A stretch of 64,000 nucleotides of DNA, from the NCBI RefSeq assembly GCF_016598595.1, contig NZ_CP066786.1, positions 3,740,001 to 3,804,000 on the forward strand, given 5' to 3'. The position numbers were made by a program, and so were the translations under genes. The notes below the pieces were generated by a model. That model made no database searches. It was not told the DNA's origin and saw only the letters and a program-made list of their open reading frames with translations. Below are positions 18,651 to 26,849 of the stretch, in pieces (position 1 is the stretch's first letter; each line of letters opens with the position of its first letter). This stretch comes from Martelella lutilitoris (GTDB lineage: Bacteria > Pseudomonadota > Alphaproteobacteria > Rhizobiales > Rhizobiaceae).

Positions 18651-19427
18651 ATGGCTGATCTTCGTAACTATCAGAACCGCGCGCAGGCGGGAGCGCACGC
18701 GAGTGCTGAAATCGATCAGGGTCTGCGCGCCTACATGCTGCGCATCTACAATCTCATGGCGCTTGGTCTGGTGATCACCGGCGTGATGGCTTTCGGCCTG
18801 AGCTCGCTCGCCACCACCACGGATCAGGCTGCCGCCGTTGCGCAGTTGCCCAACGGCATCCTGCTGACGAGCGTCGGCGCCGCCGTCTACGGCTCGCCGC
18901 TGAAGTGGCTGGTCATGTTCGCGCCGCTGATCGCGTTCTTCTTCCTGGCCTTCAGGGTCAACAAGATGAGCGTCAGCGCCGCGCAGACCTCGTTCTGGGT
19001 CTATGCCGCGCTCACCGGCCTGTCGCTGTCGTCGATCTTCATCATGTACACGACGGCCAGCATCGTGCAGACCTTCTTCATCACCGCGGCCTCGTTCGGC
19101 GCGCTGTCGCTTTACGGCTACACCACCAAGCGTGATCTGTCGGCCATGGGCTCCTTCATGGTGATCGGCCTGTTCGGCATCCTGATCGCCATGGTGGTCA
19201 ACATCTTCCTGCAGTCGAGCGCGCTGTCCTTCGCCGTTTCGGTGATCGGCGTTCTGGTCTTTGCCGGCCTGACCGCCTGGGACACGCAGAAGCTCAAGGA
19301 AATGTACTATGAAGGCGACGGTCATGAAGTCGCGGGCCGCAAGGCTGTCATGGGCGCCCTGACGCTCTACCTCGACTTCATCAACATGTTCCTGTTCCTC
19401 CTGCGCCTGATGGGCAACCGGAACTGA
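18651..19427 (+). CDS. Bax inhibitor-1/YccA family membrane protein
   Basis: A 258-residue inner-membrane protein of the BI-1/YccA-like family, with seven predicted hydrophobic helices after a polar N-terminus (about residues 1-35). Conserved marks include YMLRIYNLMALGL, FGALSLYGYTTKRDLS, LTAWDTQKLK and the C-terminal LTLYLDFINMFLFLLRLMG. Bacterial members include YccA, a modulator of FtsH, and BsYetJ, a pH-sensitive calcium leak channel; which applies here is unknown. ATG 18651 has GAGGA 6 bases upstream. It is monocistronic, with a strong terminator downstream. Confidence 0.93.
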   Translation: MADLRNYQNRAQAGAHASAEIDQGLRAYMLRIYNLMALGLVITGVMAFGLSSLATTTDQAAAVAQLPNGILLTSVGAAVYGSPLKWLVMFAPLIAFFFLAFRVNKMSVSAAQTSFWVYAALTGLSLSSIFIMYTTASIVQTFFITAASFGALSLYGYTTKRDLSAMGSFMVIGLFGILIAMVVNIFLQSSALSFAVSVIGVLVFAGLTAWDTQKLKEMYYEGDGHEVAGRKAVMGALTLYLDFINMFLFLLRLMGNRN

Positions 19428-19449
19428 TCGAACAGAAAACGATCCAATC

Positions 19450-19477
19450 AAGGCGGCCTTTCGGGGCCGCCTTTTTT
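19450..19477 (+). terminator. Rho-independent terminator after the BI-1 gene
   Basis: AAGGCGGCC-TTTCGG-GGCCGCCTT forms a nine-base-pair stem ending in a run of six T residues, 22 bases after the BI-1 stop. Confidence 0.9.
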
Positions 19478-19509
19478 CATGACCTGAACCAGCAAGAACC
19501 GCAGCCATC

Positions 19510-20043
19510 ATGTCCGTCACGATCCGCCCCGCCACCGCAGAAGACATCAACGCCATCACCGAAATCTACGCCGAAAGCGTCCTGAACGGCGTTGCCAGCT
19601 ATGAGCTCGAACCGCCGACCCGCGCCGAGATGACCGCGCGCATGGAAACGATCGCGGCGGGCGGCTTTCCCTATTTCGCTGCCGTCGAGAACGACGCGCT
19701 GCTTGGCTATGCCTATGCCAGCGCTTTCCGCACCCGTCCGGCCTATCGTTGGCTTGTCGAAAATTCGGTCTATCTCGCGCCCCAGGCGCGCGGACGCGGC
19801 GTTGGCAAGCTCTTGCTCCTGCGGCTGGTGGAGGAATGCGAAGCCCGCGGCTTCCGCCAGATGGTTGCCGTCATAGGCGGCGCGAGCCCGGCCTCGATGG
19901 CGCTTCACAGATCCTGCGGCTTCGCCGATGCCGGACGGCTGACAGGCACCGGTTTCAAACATGGCCGCTGGCTCGACACCGTATTCATGCAGCGCCCGCT
20001 CGGCGCGGGCAATACCACCGACCCGCTGCCTCTTTCGCTCTGA
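19510..20043 (+). CDS. GNAT N-acetyltransferase, phosphinothricin acetyltransferase-like
   Basis: A 177-residue acetyl-CoA-dependent acetyltransferase. The opening IRPATAEDINAITEIYAESV and the acetyl-CoA loop VYLAPQARGRGVGKLLLLRL (Q/R-x-x-G-x-G/A) mark the GNAT fold. The middle region ASYELEPPTRAEM and the later IGGASPASMALHRSCGF match the phosphinothricin/methionine-sulfoximine acetyltransferase subgroup. Real substrates in soil and marine bacteria are often methionine sulfoximine or sulfone; this is family knowledge. It is convergent with the DUF2794 gene, with 6 bases between stops. Confidence 0.88.
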   Translation: MSVTIRPATAEDINAITEIYAESVLNGVASYELEPPTRAEMTARMETIAAGGFPYFAAVENDALLGYAYASAFRTRPAYRWLVENSVYLAPQARGRGVGKLLLLRLVEECEARGFRQMVAVIGGASPASMALHRSCGFADAGRLTGTGFKHGRWLDTVFMQRPLGAGNTTDPLPLSL

Positions 20044-20049
20044 CGGCCC

Positions 20050-20445
20050 TTACTTTTCGACGAGCTTCAGCTTGCGGTCGAAGACCTTCAGCACCTGGCG
20101 CAGGTCGTGGCCGCGTTTCAGCACCATGCCATGCGTGTTGGTGACACTGAAGGCGCCCTGTTTCGAGGCCAGCTTCGGATTCTTTTCGATCCTGAACAGC
20201 GGCATTTCCCCGGATCGCTTGAACACGGAGAAGACCGCCTTGTCCTTCATATGGTCGAGGGCGTAGTCGCGCCACTCCCCCTCACCGACCATCCGTCCGT
20301 AAACCCAGAGGATCGCATCGAGTTCGCGCCGGTGAAAGGTCACGGGCAGCGGCTCGGCCTTTCCGCCTGGCCTGAACTGGGACAGCTCGACGACATTGTT
20401 GTCGTCGGCACCGTCCCTGCGTTGCGTATCCGGCTTTTGCGCCAT
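20050..20445 (-). CDS. DUF2794 domain protein of unknown function
   Basis: A 131-residue cytoplasmic protein, matching DUF2794, a family largely limited to alphaproteobacteria. The conserved segment contains FHRRELDAILWVYGRMVGEG, EWRDYALDHMKDKAVFSVF and PLFRIEKNPKLASKQGAFSV. No catalytic motif is evident. ATG 20445 was chosen because a GGGAAAG site precedes it and upstream residues are unconserved. It stands alone, divergent from an acetyltransferase across 259 bases in which I see no other feature. Function unknown. Confidence 0.82.
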   Translation of the reverse strand: MAQKPDTQRRDGADDNNVVELSQFRPGGKAEPLPVTFHRRELDAILWVYGRMVGEGEWRDYALDHMKDKAVFSVFKRSGEMPLFRIEKNPKLASKQGAFSVTNTHGMVLKRGHDLRQVLKVFDRKLKLVEK

Positions 20446-20704
20446 GCTTTCCCGCCTCGCATGCGTGATGACATTTTGAAGACAGTCTGCCCGCTTCAGC
20501 CAGAATTGCAAGAGCCGTGCGGAACCCGCTCCGCCGGTGCGGACCAATAATTTGTTAACCCAGACGGCTTATCACTTTGCCAAGGGTTCTCGATCAGTAG
20601 TGCGTATCCATGTGTTCAGTCCGCAAAAGACCGCTCGCCTCCGGCGCGTTTGAGTGGCGCCCGGCAGCCGCACGCCGCCACGGCGGGCGAAAGGCGGCGC
20701 GCCG

Positions 20705-21859
20705 ATGAGCATCATCCGCAAGGATCTCGGACCAAGGCCCCCCGCACGGCTGAAATCGAAACTCTCGGTCGTGCGACCCGGCAAGGCGGTTGCCGACCTC
20801 CGTCTGGAATTGAGGAGCGGCGGCGAGTTCTCCATTTTTTCCGAGGCCCCGGATGACCTCGAGCCGGCAATCGATCGCCTCGCCAACCAGGCCATCGAAG
20901 CGAACCCCTTCCAGTCGGCCGCTTTCGTGATGACGGCGCTCGGGCAAAGCCATGCTCATCAGCGCCTCGCGCTCGTCGAAGACACGGCCGGCGAGGCCGG
21001 CGCGCTTGCGGCGCTCATGGGCTTTTCAGTTACGGACCGCGGCTCGCACATGGTCGCGGCGACGGCGGAAGGCGGGTATCACGCGCCGCTGATCGCACGT
21101 CACCGTCCGATGGCCACCATTGACCAGCTGTTCGAGGCGCTGGCCGGTTCGCTTGCCAATCTTCCGGGCATCATCGCCTTTCCGGCGCTTCTGGCCGATG
21201 GCGCCTTCATGCGCTCGGCACGCGCCGTGGCAGCCGCCCGCGGCCTTGCCTTCCGCGTTGCCGGCGCCTTCCGCGGCCGCGCCCTTTCCGGCAGGATGGA
21301 CCCCACAGGTGCGCTCTCTCGGGCGGAGCGCGATGCCTGGCAGGATAATCTCGGCAAATGGGAAGCGCTGCGGAGGAAGGGGCGGATCGCCTATCACGTC
21401 GCCCGCAACCCGCGTGAAGTCTCCGCCGCGCTGCAAGACCTTTCGCTTCTGTGCGACACGCCCGAAAATGCCAGCCGCTTTTCGGCCTTCGTCCCGGTGG
21501 CCAGGCTTCTGTCGGAGAACGACCGGCTCAGAATCCATGCGCTCTATCTCGAAGACCAGTTGATTGCGGCCGCCATACAGCCGGTGCATATGGGCGCGGC
21601 ATGGGTCTGGAAAATGCTGGTGCGGCCGGACATGGAGGCGCTGGCGCTGGGCGAACAGTTGATGATGCGGTTGACCGAGTTCAATCTCGGTGATGCCAAT
21701 ATCGCCGTCACCCGGGTTACGCCTGGCGCCGGCCCTTTTCTCGCCGAACGATTCTGGCCAGGAGAAGACGGCTATGCCAGCCTGCTCGTGGCGCTGCGCC
21801 CGGGCATGGAGCGCGCCCTCGACAGCGTTGCCGCGACATACGAGGACGCTGACGCATAA
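20705..21859 (+). CDS. BioF2-like GNAT-family acetyltransferase
   Basis: A 384-residue protein similar in layout to the CelD/BcsL or BioF2-like acetyltransferases (Acetyltransf_6), which have two fused GNAT-like halves. The conserved signals are IDRLANQAIEANPFQSAAFV near residue 65, and in the second half FSAFVPVARLLSENDRLRIHALYLEDQLIAA followed by WVWKMLVRPDMEALALGEQLMM. No signal peptide, so cytoplasmic. Relatives act in polysaccharide acylation, but no polysaccharide genes are nearby, so the acceptor is unknown. The start at ATG 20705 is the first that precedes conserved sequence. Confidence 0.65.
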   Translation: MSIIRKDLGPRPPARLKSKLSVVRPGKAVADLRLELRSGGEFSIFSEAPDDLEPAIDRLANQAIEANPFQSAAFVMTALGQSHAHQRLALVEDTAGEAGALAALMGFSVTDRGSHMVAATAEGGYHAPLIARHRPMATIDQLFEALAGSLANLPGIIAFPALLADGAFMRSARAVAAARGLAFRVAGAFRGRALSGRMDPTGALSRAERDAWQDNLGKWEALRRKGRIAYHVARNPREVSAALQDLSLLCDTPENASRFSAFVPVARLLSENDRLRIHALYLEDQLIAAAIQPVHMGAAWVWKMLVRPDMEALALGEQLMMRLTEFNLGDANIAVTRVTPGAGPFLAERFWPGEDGYASLLVALRPGMERALDSVAATYEDADA

Positions 21860-21868
21860 AACGCCAGT

Positions 21869-21975
21869 CTCTAGATCGTTTCCGCATTTCCTGGAAACGC
21901 GGAAATGATCTATCTATTTGTTTCAACGCATCTTCTTTGACGTCAGATGTTTCCATCTGACCGCGAAAAGCTCTA
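21869..21975. repeat. Intergenic palindromic repeat with two hairpins
   Basis: The gap after the acetyltransferase gene holds two consecutive stem-loops: GATCGTTTCCGC (21874-21885) pairs with GCGGAAATGATC (21899-21910) with one wobble, and GTCAGATG-TTTC-CATCTGAC (21942-21961) is a perfect eight-base stem. The region from CTCTAGATCG to AAAGCTCTA resembles small intergenic repeats common in rhizobial genomes, but no second copy of this one is in the window. Confidence 0.6.
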
Positions 21976-21999
21976 TGGCGCAGACCTGCGGCTGATGCT

Positions 22000-22572
22000 T
22001 CAAGAGCAGGATTTCAGCCGCGATTCCTCTGGCCGGTTCATCAGCGCGAAAATGTCGATATCCTGAAGCAGAGGGTGGAAACCCTCCTCCGTTCCGGCTT
22101 CGATCAGGACGTCGAGCGGCACGGCCGGCGCGATCATCGGCCCGTTCCAGCAGGCCGCGTCGAGATCGACCGAAAAGCCCGGCTTGGCCCCGCCGGTCTC
22201 GCGGGCTGCGGCCATCTCCTGCTGCTGGTCCCTGAGCGCCAATGCATCGGTCGGCGACAGACGCAGCACGGTCAGCTTCTGGCCGGGCTTGCGGAATTCT
22301 GCCACCGCCGCAGCCTCCTGCCCGGCATCCGCCGCCACAAGCGTGTAGTCCCGGCTGATCTCGCCGGAACCGGATTTCTGGTAAACGGTCAGAACGATCT
22401 CATTCTTCGGCAGCCGCAGCTCTTCGGGCGCCAGCACCGCAATCCTGAGGGATGCCGGATTGGCCGCGATCGGCGACGGGATCGTCGGTTTGGCGCCCGG
22501 CAGGAAATTCAAGGAGCAGGCGGAAAGAAGAACAAGACCGGAAGCAACCATGAGTTTTTTGAAATCGGGCAT
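22000..22572 (-). CDS. Putative lipoprotein of unknown function (upstream-paralogue pair, member 1)
   Basis: About 190 residues, beginning with a lipoprotein signal whose lipobox LLSAC precedes Cys19 (counting from ATG 22572; a GTG at 22584 adds four residues). The mature protein has no motif I recognise. It shares a layout with the lipoprotein gene just upstream: a strand-like LRIAVLAPEELRLPKNE, a PTDALALR segment followed by a Gln/Glu-rich helix, a central cysteine (LDAACWNGP), an alternating hydrophobic stretch APAVPLDVLIEAG and a cysteine two residues from the end. The two are probably diverged duplicates. Likely held in a membrane facing the periplasm. Confidence 0.7.
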   Translation of the reverse strand: MPDFKKLMVASGLVLLSACSLNFLPGAKPTIPSPIAANPASLRIAVLAPEELRLPKNEIVLTVYQKSGSGEISRDYTLVAADAGQEAAAVAEFRKPGQKLTVLRLSPTDALALRDQQQEMAAARETGGAKPGFSVDLDAACWNGPMIAPAVPLDVLIEAGTEEGFHPLLQDIDIFALMNRPEESRLKSCS

Positions 22573-22685
22573 ACTGGGCGTCACAAATATGGTTAATAAT
22601 CATTCATACTATCGGCGATAGCTTAAAGCCGAGTAAAGAGACGAGCGGCCCGTTCCATGCCCGTCATTCCCCGGAGGAGCTCTCG

Positions 22686-23294
22686 CTACAGGCCGCCAGC
22701 CGGCCCTTTCCGGCAATCGGGCAACCGTTCGCGGCCATGGCTTTCCAGCAGCCTGCCGATTTTCGCGTCCCTCATCAGGTCGATGGGCGGCTGATCGGGT
22801 TCGAGGGTGAGCGCGACATCGACGGTCATGCCGGAAAGATCCGCGCCGCCCTCGACACAATGCGCCGTGAAAGACACCGAGAGCGCGCCCTTGCCGTCGA
22901 TGCCCTCCTGCTTGTCACGCCGGATCCGGGCAAGAAGCTCCGCCATGCGCACCGCATCCTCCGGCGCGAGCACGAGATCAACCGTATCCCGCGCGCCGCC
23001 GGCCAACCGGTCCGCCGCGGCCGCGGCCGGCGTCCGGCGCGACACCCTCAGTCCCGCCTCTTCCTCCAGACGTTCCTGGCCCGGTACGTCCCAGCGCAGG
23101 GCAAGCGCCAGATCATTGTCGTCGACCGGCAGCGCCGCCGGCTTGGTCACTTCGATCACCAGCGTGGCCAGATCGGCGTCAAGCGGCGAAACGGCCTCGA
23201 GCGCGGCCGGCGCGACGCCGCCAATTGTCGAACAGGCCGCCGACACCAGCAGGCCGACGAAGCAACAGGCGCGAACAAGAAAGGATCGGAACAT
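22686..23294 (-). CDS. Putative lipoprotein of unknown function (member 2 of the pair)
   Basis: A 202-residue exported protein with an N-terminal hydrophobic signal ending SAAC (Cys21), a slightly unusual lipobox because serine is at -3. The body parallels the downstream lipoprotein: TLVIEVTKPAALPVDDND, APEDAVRMAELLARIR, a central cysteine in TAHCVEGG, the alternating stretch MTVDVALTLEPDQP and a cysteine near the end (LPDCRK). No recognised domain. It lies 113 bases upstream of the other gene in the same direction, so co-transcription is likely. Divergent from the DUF2975 gene. Confidence 0.7.
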   Translation of the reverse strand: MFRSFLVRACCFVGLLVSAACSTIGGVAPAALEAVSPLDADLATLVIEVTKPAALPVDDNDLALALRWDVPGQERLEEEAGLRVSRRTPAAAAADRLAGGARDTVDLVLAPEDAVRMAELLARIRRDKQEGIDGKGALSVSFTAHCVEGGADLSGMTVDVALTLEPDQPPIDLMRDAKIGRLLESHGRERLPDCRKGPAGGL

Positions 23295-23307
23295 AATCTT
23301 TCCTCGA

Positions 23308-23336
23308 TTGACATCAATTTCTTATTGTTTTACGAT
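23308..23336 (+). promoter_or_regulatory. Consensus sigma70 promoter of the DUF2975-HTH operon
   Basis: TTGACA (23308-23313), a 17-base A/T-rich spacer and TACGAT (23331-23336), about 32 bases before the DUF2975 start. It is the best -35 hexamer seen in the window. Confidence 0.65.
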
Positions 23337-23367
23337 AATTTTATCTCGTAACACAAGAGGCATTCCT

Positions 23368-23919
23368 ATGAAATCGAACAATGCGGTCGCGCTTTCCAGA
23401 TTATGCGGCCAGATGAAGCTCCTGACGCGGATCATTCAGGCCGGTCTTGCGGCGGGCCTCGCCTATGCGGCCTGGGCGGCCTTTGTGCGGCCGGACCGGG
23501 TCTCGACCTGGCTTGCCGATGCGCTCGACATTGCCGTCGCCGTGACGCTGACGCCGGCAACGGGGCTGGCGCTTTTCACGCTCTTCGCGCTCTTGGCGGG
23601 GCTGCTTTTCTACGGACTGCAGACCGTCTGGTCGCTGTTCGACAGGCTCCAGCATGACAGTCCGTTTTCCCATGAGGTCGCGGCGCTTCTGCGCCGTGCG
23701 GGCCTGATCGCGCTGGCCGGGGCCGTTGCCGGCGTTGTCCTGCATCCCGTGGCAACGCTTCTGGCGACGATCGCCAACCCGCCCGGCAGCCGGGCGCTGG
23801 CGATCGGGCTCGGCAGCGATCAACTGATGCTGTTCCTGCTCGCAGGGCTGCTGTTCGTGATGGGTCACGTGATGGTGCTCGCCACCGCGATCAACGACGA
23901 CTATCAGCGTTTCGTCTGA
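23368..23919 (+). CDS. DUF2975 domain integral membrane protein
   Basis: A 183-residue inner-membrane protein with four hydrophobic helices (about 20-40, 62-88, 107-130, 150-175), matching DUF2975, a family of unknown function usually encoded next to a very small helix-turn-helix regulator. That partner follows after three bases here. ATG 23368 has AGAGG 7 bases upstream. The spacing and shared promoter indicate a two-gene operon. A membrane sensor or anti-regulator role for the DUF2975 protein is a reasonable guess but unproven. Confidence 0.85.
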   Translation: MKSNNAVALSRLCGQMKLLTRIIQAGLAAGLAYAAWAAFVRPDRVSTWLADALDIAVAVTLTPATGLALFTLFALLAGLLFYGLQTVWSLFDRLQHDSPFSHEVAALLRRAGLIALAGAVAGVVLHPVATLLATIANPPGSRALAIGLGSDQLMLFLLAGLLFVMGHVMVLATAINDDYQRFV

Positions 23920-23922
23920 CCC

Positions 23923-24138
23923 ATGCCGATCATTGTCAATCTCGATGTCATGCTCGCCCGCCGCAAGATGCGGGCGAAGGTCCTCGCCGAACATGTCGGC
24001 ATTACCGAGCAGAACATTTCGCTGCTGCGCTCGGGCAAGGTCAAGGGCGTGCGGTTTGAGACGCTGGAGAAAATCTGCGAGGCGCTCGACTGCCAGCCGG
24101 GCGACATCCTCGAGTATCAGCCGGAGGACACCGGCTGA
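23923..24138 (+). CDS. Small Cro/CI-type helix-turn-helix regulator (YozG-like)
   Basis: A 71-residue DNA-binding protein consisting almost entirely of an XRE-type helix-turn-helix. The recognition region VLAEHVGITEQNISLLRSGKV and the following FETLEKICEALDCQPGDILEY are diagnostic for this subgroup. There is no effector domain. It starts three bases after the DUF2975 gene, the usual genetic partner. The operon's own promoter is its most likely target (inference). Confidence 0.9.
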   Translation: MPIIVNLDVMLARRKMRAKVLAEHVGITEQNISLLRSGKVKGVRFETLEKICEALDCQPGDILEYQPEDTG

Positions 24139-24171
24139 TCACCTTTCGCCAACAAAGCGGGAAACGAGACG

Positions 24172-25098
24172 TCAGAGCCCGATTTCATGCGCGTAGGGCG
24201 GATTTGCGCCGGCGCGGGAGACGGTGACGGCGGCGGCCCTGGCGCCGAGCGCCAGCGCCTCGGCGATCGCCTCGGGCGCAAGCGTGCGGATCTGCTCCTT
24301 GGTCAGGAGACCGGCGATATCAAGCGAGGCCAGAATACCGGCATCGAACGTGTCACCCGCCCCGACGGTATCGACCACCGCGACCTTCTCGCTCGGCACC
24401 GCGACCTTGTGCTCTCCGGTGTAACCGATCGCGCCGTCCGCGCCGCAGGTGATCACGACAAGGCTCGCCCCGGCCGCAATCCAGTGACGCGCCTTGTCGT
24501 CAAGCGAGCCCTCAAGGTCGAACCAGTCGAGATCCTCGTCGGAGAACTTGACGATATCCGACTTTGCCGCCATCCGTTCGATCCGCGCCCGGTGGCTGTC
24601 GGGATCGGTGATGAAGGTCGGGCGGATATTGGGGTCGAGCGAGATCACGCGCTTGTCCGCTTCGCGCATCAGGAGCGCCTCATAGGTGGAGCCGCAGGGC
24701 TCGGGGATGAGGCTGATCGCGCCGAAGTGCATCGCCGAACAATCAGCGCCGATCTCGGGCAGATCGTCCTCGGTGATCATCCGCCCCGCCGTGTTCTCGT
24801 CGTAGAAAGCGTAACTTGCCGAGCCGTTGACCAGCTTGACGAAGGCGAGCGTCGTCGGGCGGTCGGAAATGGCGACATAACTGTGATCGACCTTCGACGC
24901 ATCAAGCTTTTCGCGGATGATATCGCCCATCAGGTCGGACGAAATGCCGGAGAAAAAGCCCGTCTTGCGTCCGAGCCGCGCAAGCGCGACCGCCGTGTTG
25001 CAGACCGCGCCGCCCGCGTAAGGGGCAAAGGCAGGCTCGCCCCTGTCCGTCTCGCGCGGCAGCATGTCGATCAGGGCTTCCCCGCAGCATAAAATCAT
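24172..25098 (-). CDS. frk: PfkB-family sugar kinase, probable fructokinase
   Basis: A 308-residue ribokinase/PfkB-family kinase. The N-terminal ILCCGEALIDMLPRE, the glycine motif PYAGGAVCNTAVALARLG, and the C-terminal catalytic motif DTVGAGDTFDAGIL (with the catalytic aspartate) are all intact. The N-terminus and length fit bacterial fructokinases, making fructose 6-phosphate, but sugar specificity in this family cannot be settled by inspection. ATG 25098 has GGGAGAAG just upstream. It follows pyrE in the same direction after about 80 bases. Confidence 0.85.
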   Translation of the reverse strand: MILCCGEALIDMLPRETDRGEPAFAPYAGGAVCNTAVALARLGRKTGFFSGISSDLMGDIIREKLDASKVDHSYVAISDRPTTLAFVKLVNGSASYAFYDENTAGRMITEDDLPEIGADCSAMHFGAISLIPEPCGSTYEALLMREADKRVISLDPNIRPTFITDPDSHRARIERMAAKSDIVKFSDEDLDWFDLEGSLDDKARHWIAAGASLVVITCGADGAIGYTGEHKVAVPSEKVAVVDTVGAGDTFDAGILASLDIAGLLTKEQIRTLAPEAIAEALALGARAAAVTVSRAGANPPYAHEIGL

Positions 25099-25181
25099 TC
25101 ATCTTCTCCCAATTTCTGTAAGGCGTCCGTGCGCCGGGTCGCGGCAGTTCGCCCGCCAACCGAGGCGGGCGTCCCCTCCCC

Positions 25182-25877
25182 TCAGACGATCAGTTCCTCA
25201 AGCCCGCCGCGCGCCCGCGACCAGTCCATCGGATGGTCGAGGAAGGCGCCGACGGCATCGAGGGTCGCCTGATCGGCGAGCCCGTCCTTGCGCGCCACAG
25301 CAAGCACGTCCTTCCAGGTGGCGATATAATGAAGGGCAACGCCGCCTTCGCGGAAACGTCTCTCCGCCTCGCCGAAAATCCCATAATAGAACAATGCCAT
25401 GCCGTGTTCCACCACGCCGCCGGCTGCGCGGATGGCATTGATGAAGTTGAACATGGAACCGCCGGCCGTCGTCAGGTCCTCGATCACCAGAACCCGTGCG
25501 CCCTTCGGCAGGTGGCCTTCGATCTGCGCGTTCTTGCCGTAGCCCTTCGGCTTCTTGCGCACATAGATCATCGGCAGTTCCAGCCGGTCGGCCAGGAAGG
25601 CGGCGAAGGGAATGCCGGCCGTCTCGCCGCCCGCCACGCAATCGAATTTCTCGAAGCCCGCATCGGCAAGCACCCGGGCGGCGGCAAAGTCCATCAGCGT
25701 GGAGCGGATGCGCGGATAGGAAATCAGCTGCCGGCAGTCGATATAGACGGGGCTGACCAGGCCGGAGGCAAGCTTGTAGGGCTCGTCCGGCGAAAAGTGA
25801 ACGGCGCCGATTTCCCACAGCATGCGCGCCATCAGATCGCCCATCACCGCGGGCTCCGCGAAACTTGCTCTGCTCAT
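25182..25877 (-). CDS. pyrE: Orotate phosphoribosyltransferase
   Basis: A 231-residue type I phosphoribosyltransferase that joins orotate to PRPP in pyrimidine synthesis. The PRPP-binding loop [16 protein letters not shown] is clear (about 132-147), and the substrate region [17 protein letters not shown] holds the flexible-loop lysines. The N-terminal [22 protein letters not shown] is typical of alphaproteobacterial PyrE. ATG 25877 was chosen with GAGGA 8 bases upstream, because upstream sequence is unconserved. A striking palindrome lies about 100 bases upstream. Confidence 0.95.
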   Translation of the reverse strand: MSRASFAEPAVMGDLMARMLWEIGAVHFSPDEPYKLASGLVSPVYIDCRQLISYPRIRSTLMDFAAARVLADAGFEKFDCVAGGETAGIPFAAFLADRLELPMIYVRKKPKGYGKNAQIEGHLPKGARVLVIEDLTTAGGSMFNFINAIRAAGGVVEHGMALFYYGIFGEAERRFREGGVALHYIATWKDVLAVARKDGLADQATLDAVGAFLDHPMDWSRARGGLEELIV

Positions 25878-25969
25878 CTCAACAATCCTCTTGTGCTGCG
25901 GCTTTTCGGGATGCGGGGAGGCGGCATCCCTGAAAAGCCCTCTTGCCGGCGCGAAACTCCGCTGACGGC

Positions 25970-25998
25970 CGCCCGATGTCCAATTGGACAATCGGGCG
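25970..25998. promoter_or_regulatory. Nested palindrome upstream of pyrE
   Basis: TGTCCAATTGGACA (25977-25990) is a perfect 14-base palindrome. It is nested within outer arms CGCCCGA and TCGGGCG, with one unpaired A. It lies about 100 bases upstream of the pyrE start in the 256-base phoB-pyrE gap. No T tract follows on the transcribed strand, so an operator is favoured over a terminator. The binding protein is unknown. Confidence 0.5.
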
Positions 25999-26133
25999 TG
26001 AAAAATCAATCGCCGCAGGGCTGTTTCAACAGAGCCGAACGGCTGACCGGGACAGCATAGCGCAACCGGTTACGCCCGCAATGACGGATATTAAATCGTT
26101 TAGAAAATCTTTTCGGCTGTTTCGTTGACGCAG

Positions 26134-26817
26134 CTAGACTTCCATCGAATAGCCCGCGCCGCGCACGGTGCGGATCACATCCGGCATTTGCGAGAAATTG
26201 AGCGCCTTCCTCAGTCGACCGACATGCACGTCGACGGTACGCTCGTCCACATAGATGTCATGGCCCCATACGCCGTCGAGCAGTTGCGCGCGTGAAAACA
26301 CCCGGCCGGGCGATGTCATCAGGAATTCGAGAAGCCTGAACTCGGTCGGGCCGAGGCGGACTTCGCGCGCCTTGCGGTGCACCCGGTGGGTCTCGCGGTC
26401 AAGTTCGATATCGCCGCATTTCAGCACGCTGGAGAGCACTTCCGGGCGCGCGCGCCTCAAGATGGCCTTCACCCGCGCCATCAGCTCCGGAGTGGAGAAC
26501 GGCTTGACGACATAATCATCGGCGCCGATCGCCAGGCCCCGCACCCGCTCGCTCTCCTCGCCGCGCGCCGTCAGCATGATGATCGGCAGGCGTTCGGTCT
26601 CCGGCCGCATTCTCAGGCGGCGGCAAAGCTCGATGCCGGAAACGCCGGGCAGCATCCAGTCGAGCAGAAGCAGGTCGGGCACCCGCTCCTGTAGCCGGAT
26701 TTCGGCCTCGTCGCCGCGCATGATGGTTTCGACCTCATACCCCTCGGATTCGAGATTGTAACGCAGCAGAACGCTGAGCGCTTCCTCGTCTTCAACAACT
26801 GCGATTTTCGGAACCAT
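26134..26817 (-). CDS. phoB: Phosphate regulon response regulator PhoB
   Basis: A 227-residue OmpR/PhoB-type response regulator. The receiver domain has acidic residues at 10-12, phospho-acceptor Asp53 (LLLDWMLPG), and Lys105 in YVVKPFS. The C-terminal winged-helix DNA-binding domain (about 125-227) includes GPTEFRLLEFLMTSPGRVFSR and YVDERTVDVHVGRLRKAL. When phosphorylated by PhoR it should bind PHO boxes such as the one before pstS. It is the last gene of the pst-phoU-phoB run, 32 bases after phoU. Confidence 0.97.
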   Translation of the reverse strand: MVPKIAVVEDEEALSVLLRYNLESEGYEVETIMRGDEAEIRLQERVPDLLLLDWMLPGVSGIELCRRLRMRPETERLPIIMLTARGEESERVRGLAIGADDYVVKPFSTPELMARVKAILRRARPEVLSSVLKCGDIELDRETHRVHRKAREVRLGPTEFRLLEFLMTSPGRVFSRAQLLDGVWGHDIYVDERTVDVHVGRLRKALNFSQMPDVIRTVRGAGYSMEV

Positions 26818-26849
26818 AGGACGTATGTCTCCCTTGTCTCAAACGGCTT

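Noticed and set aside
20446..20704. Possible tRNA or small gene in the gap between DUF2794 and the BioF2-like gene
   Set aside because: No tRNA-like arms or supported reading frame could be found; only divergent upstream sequence.
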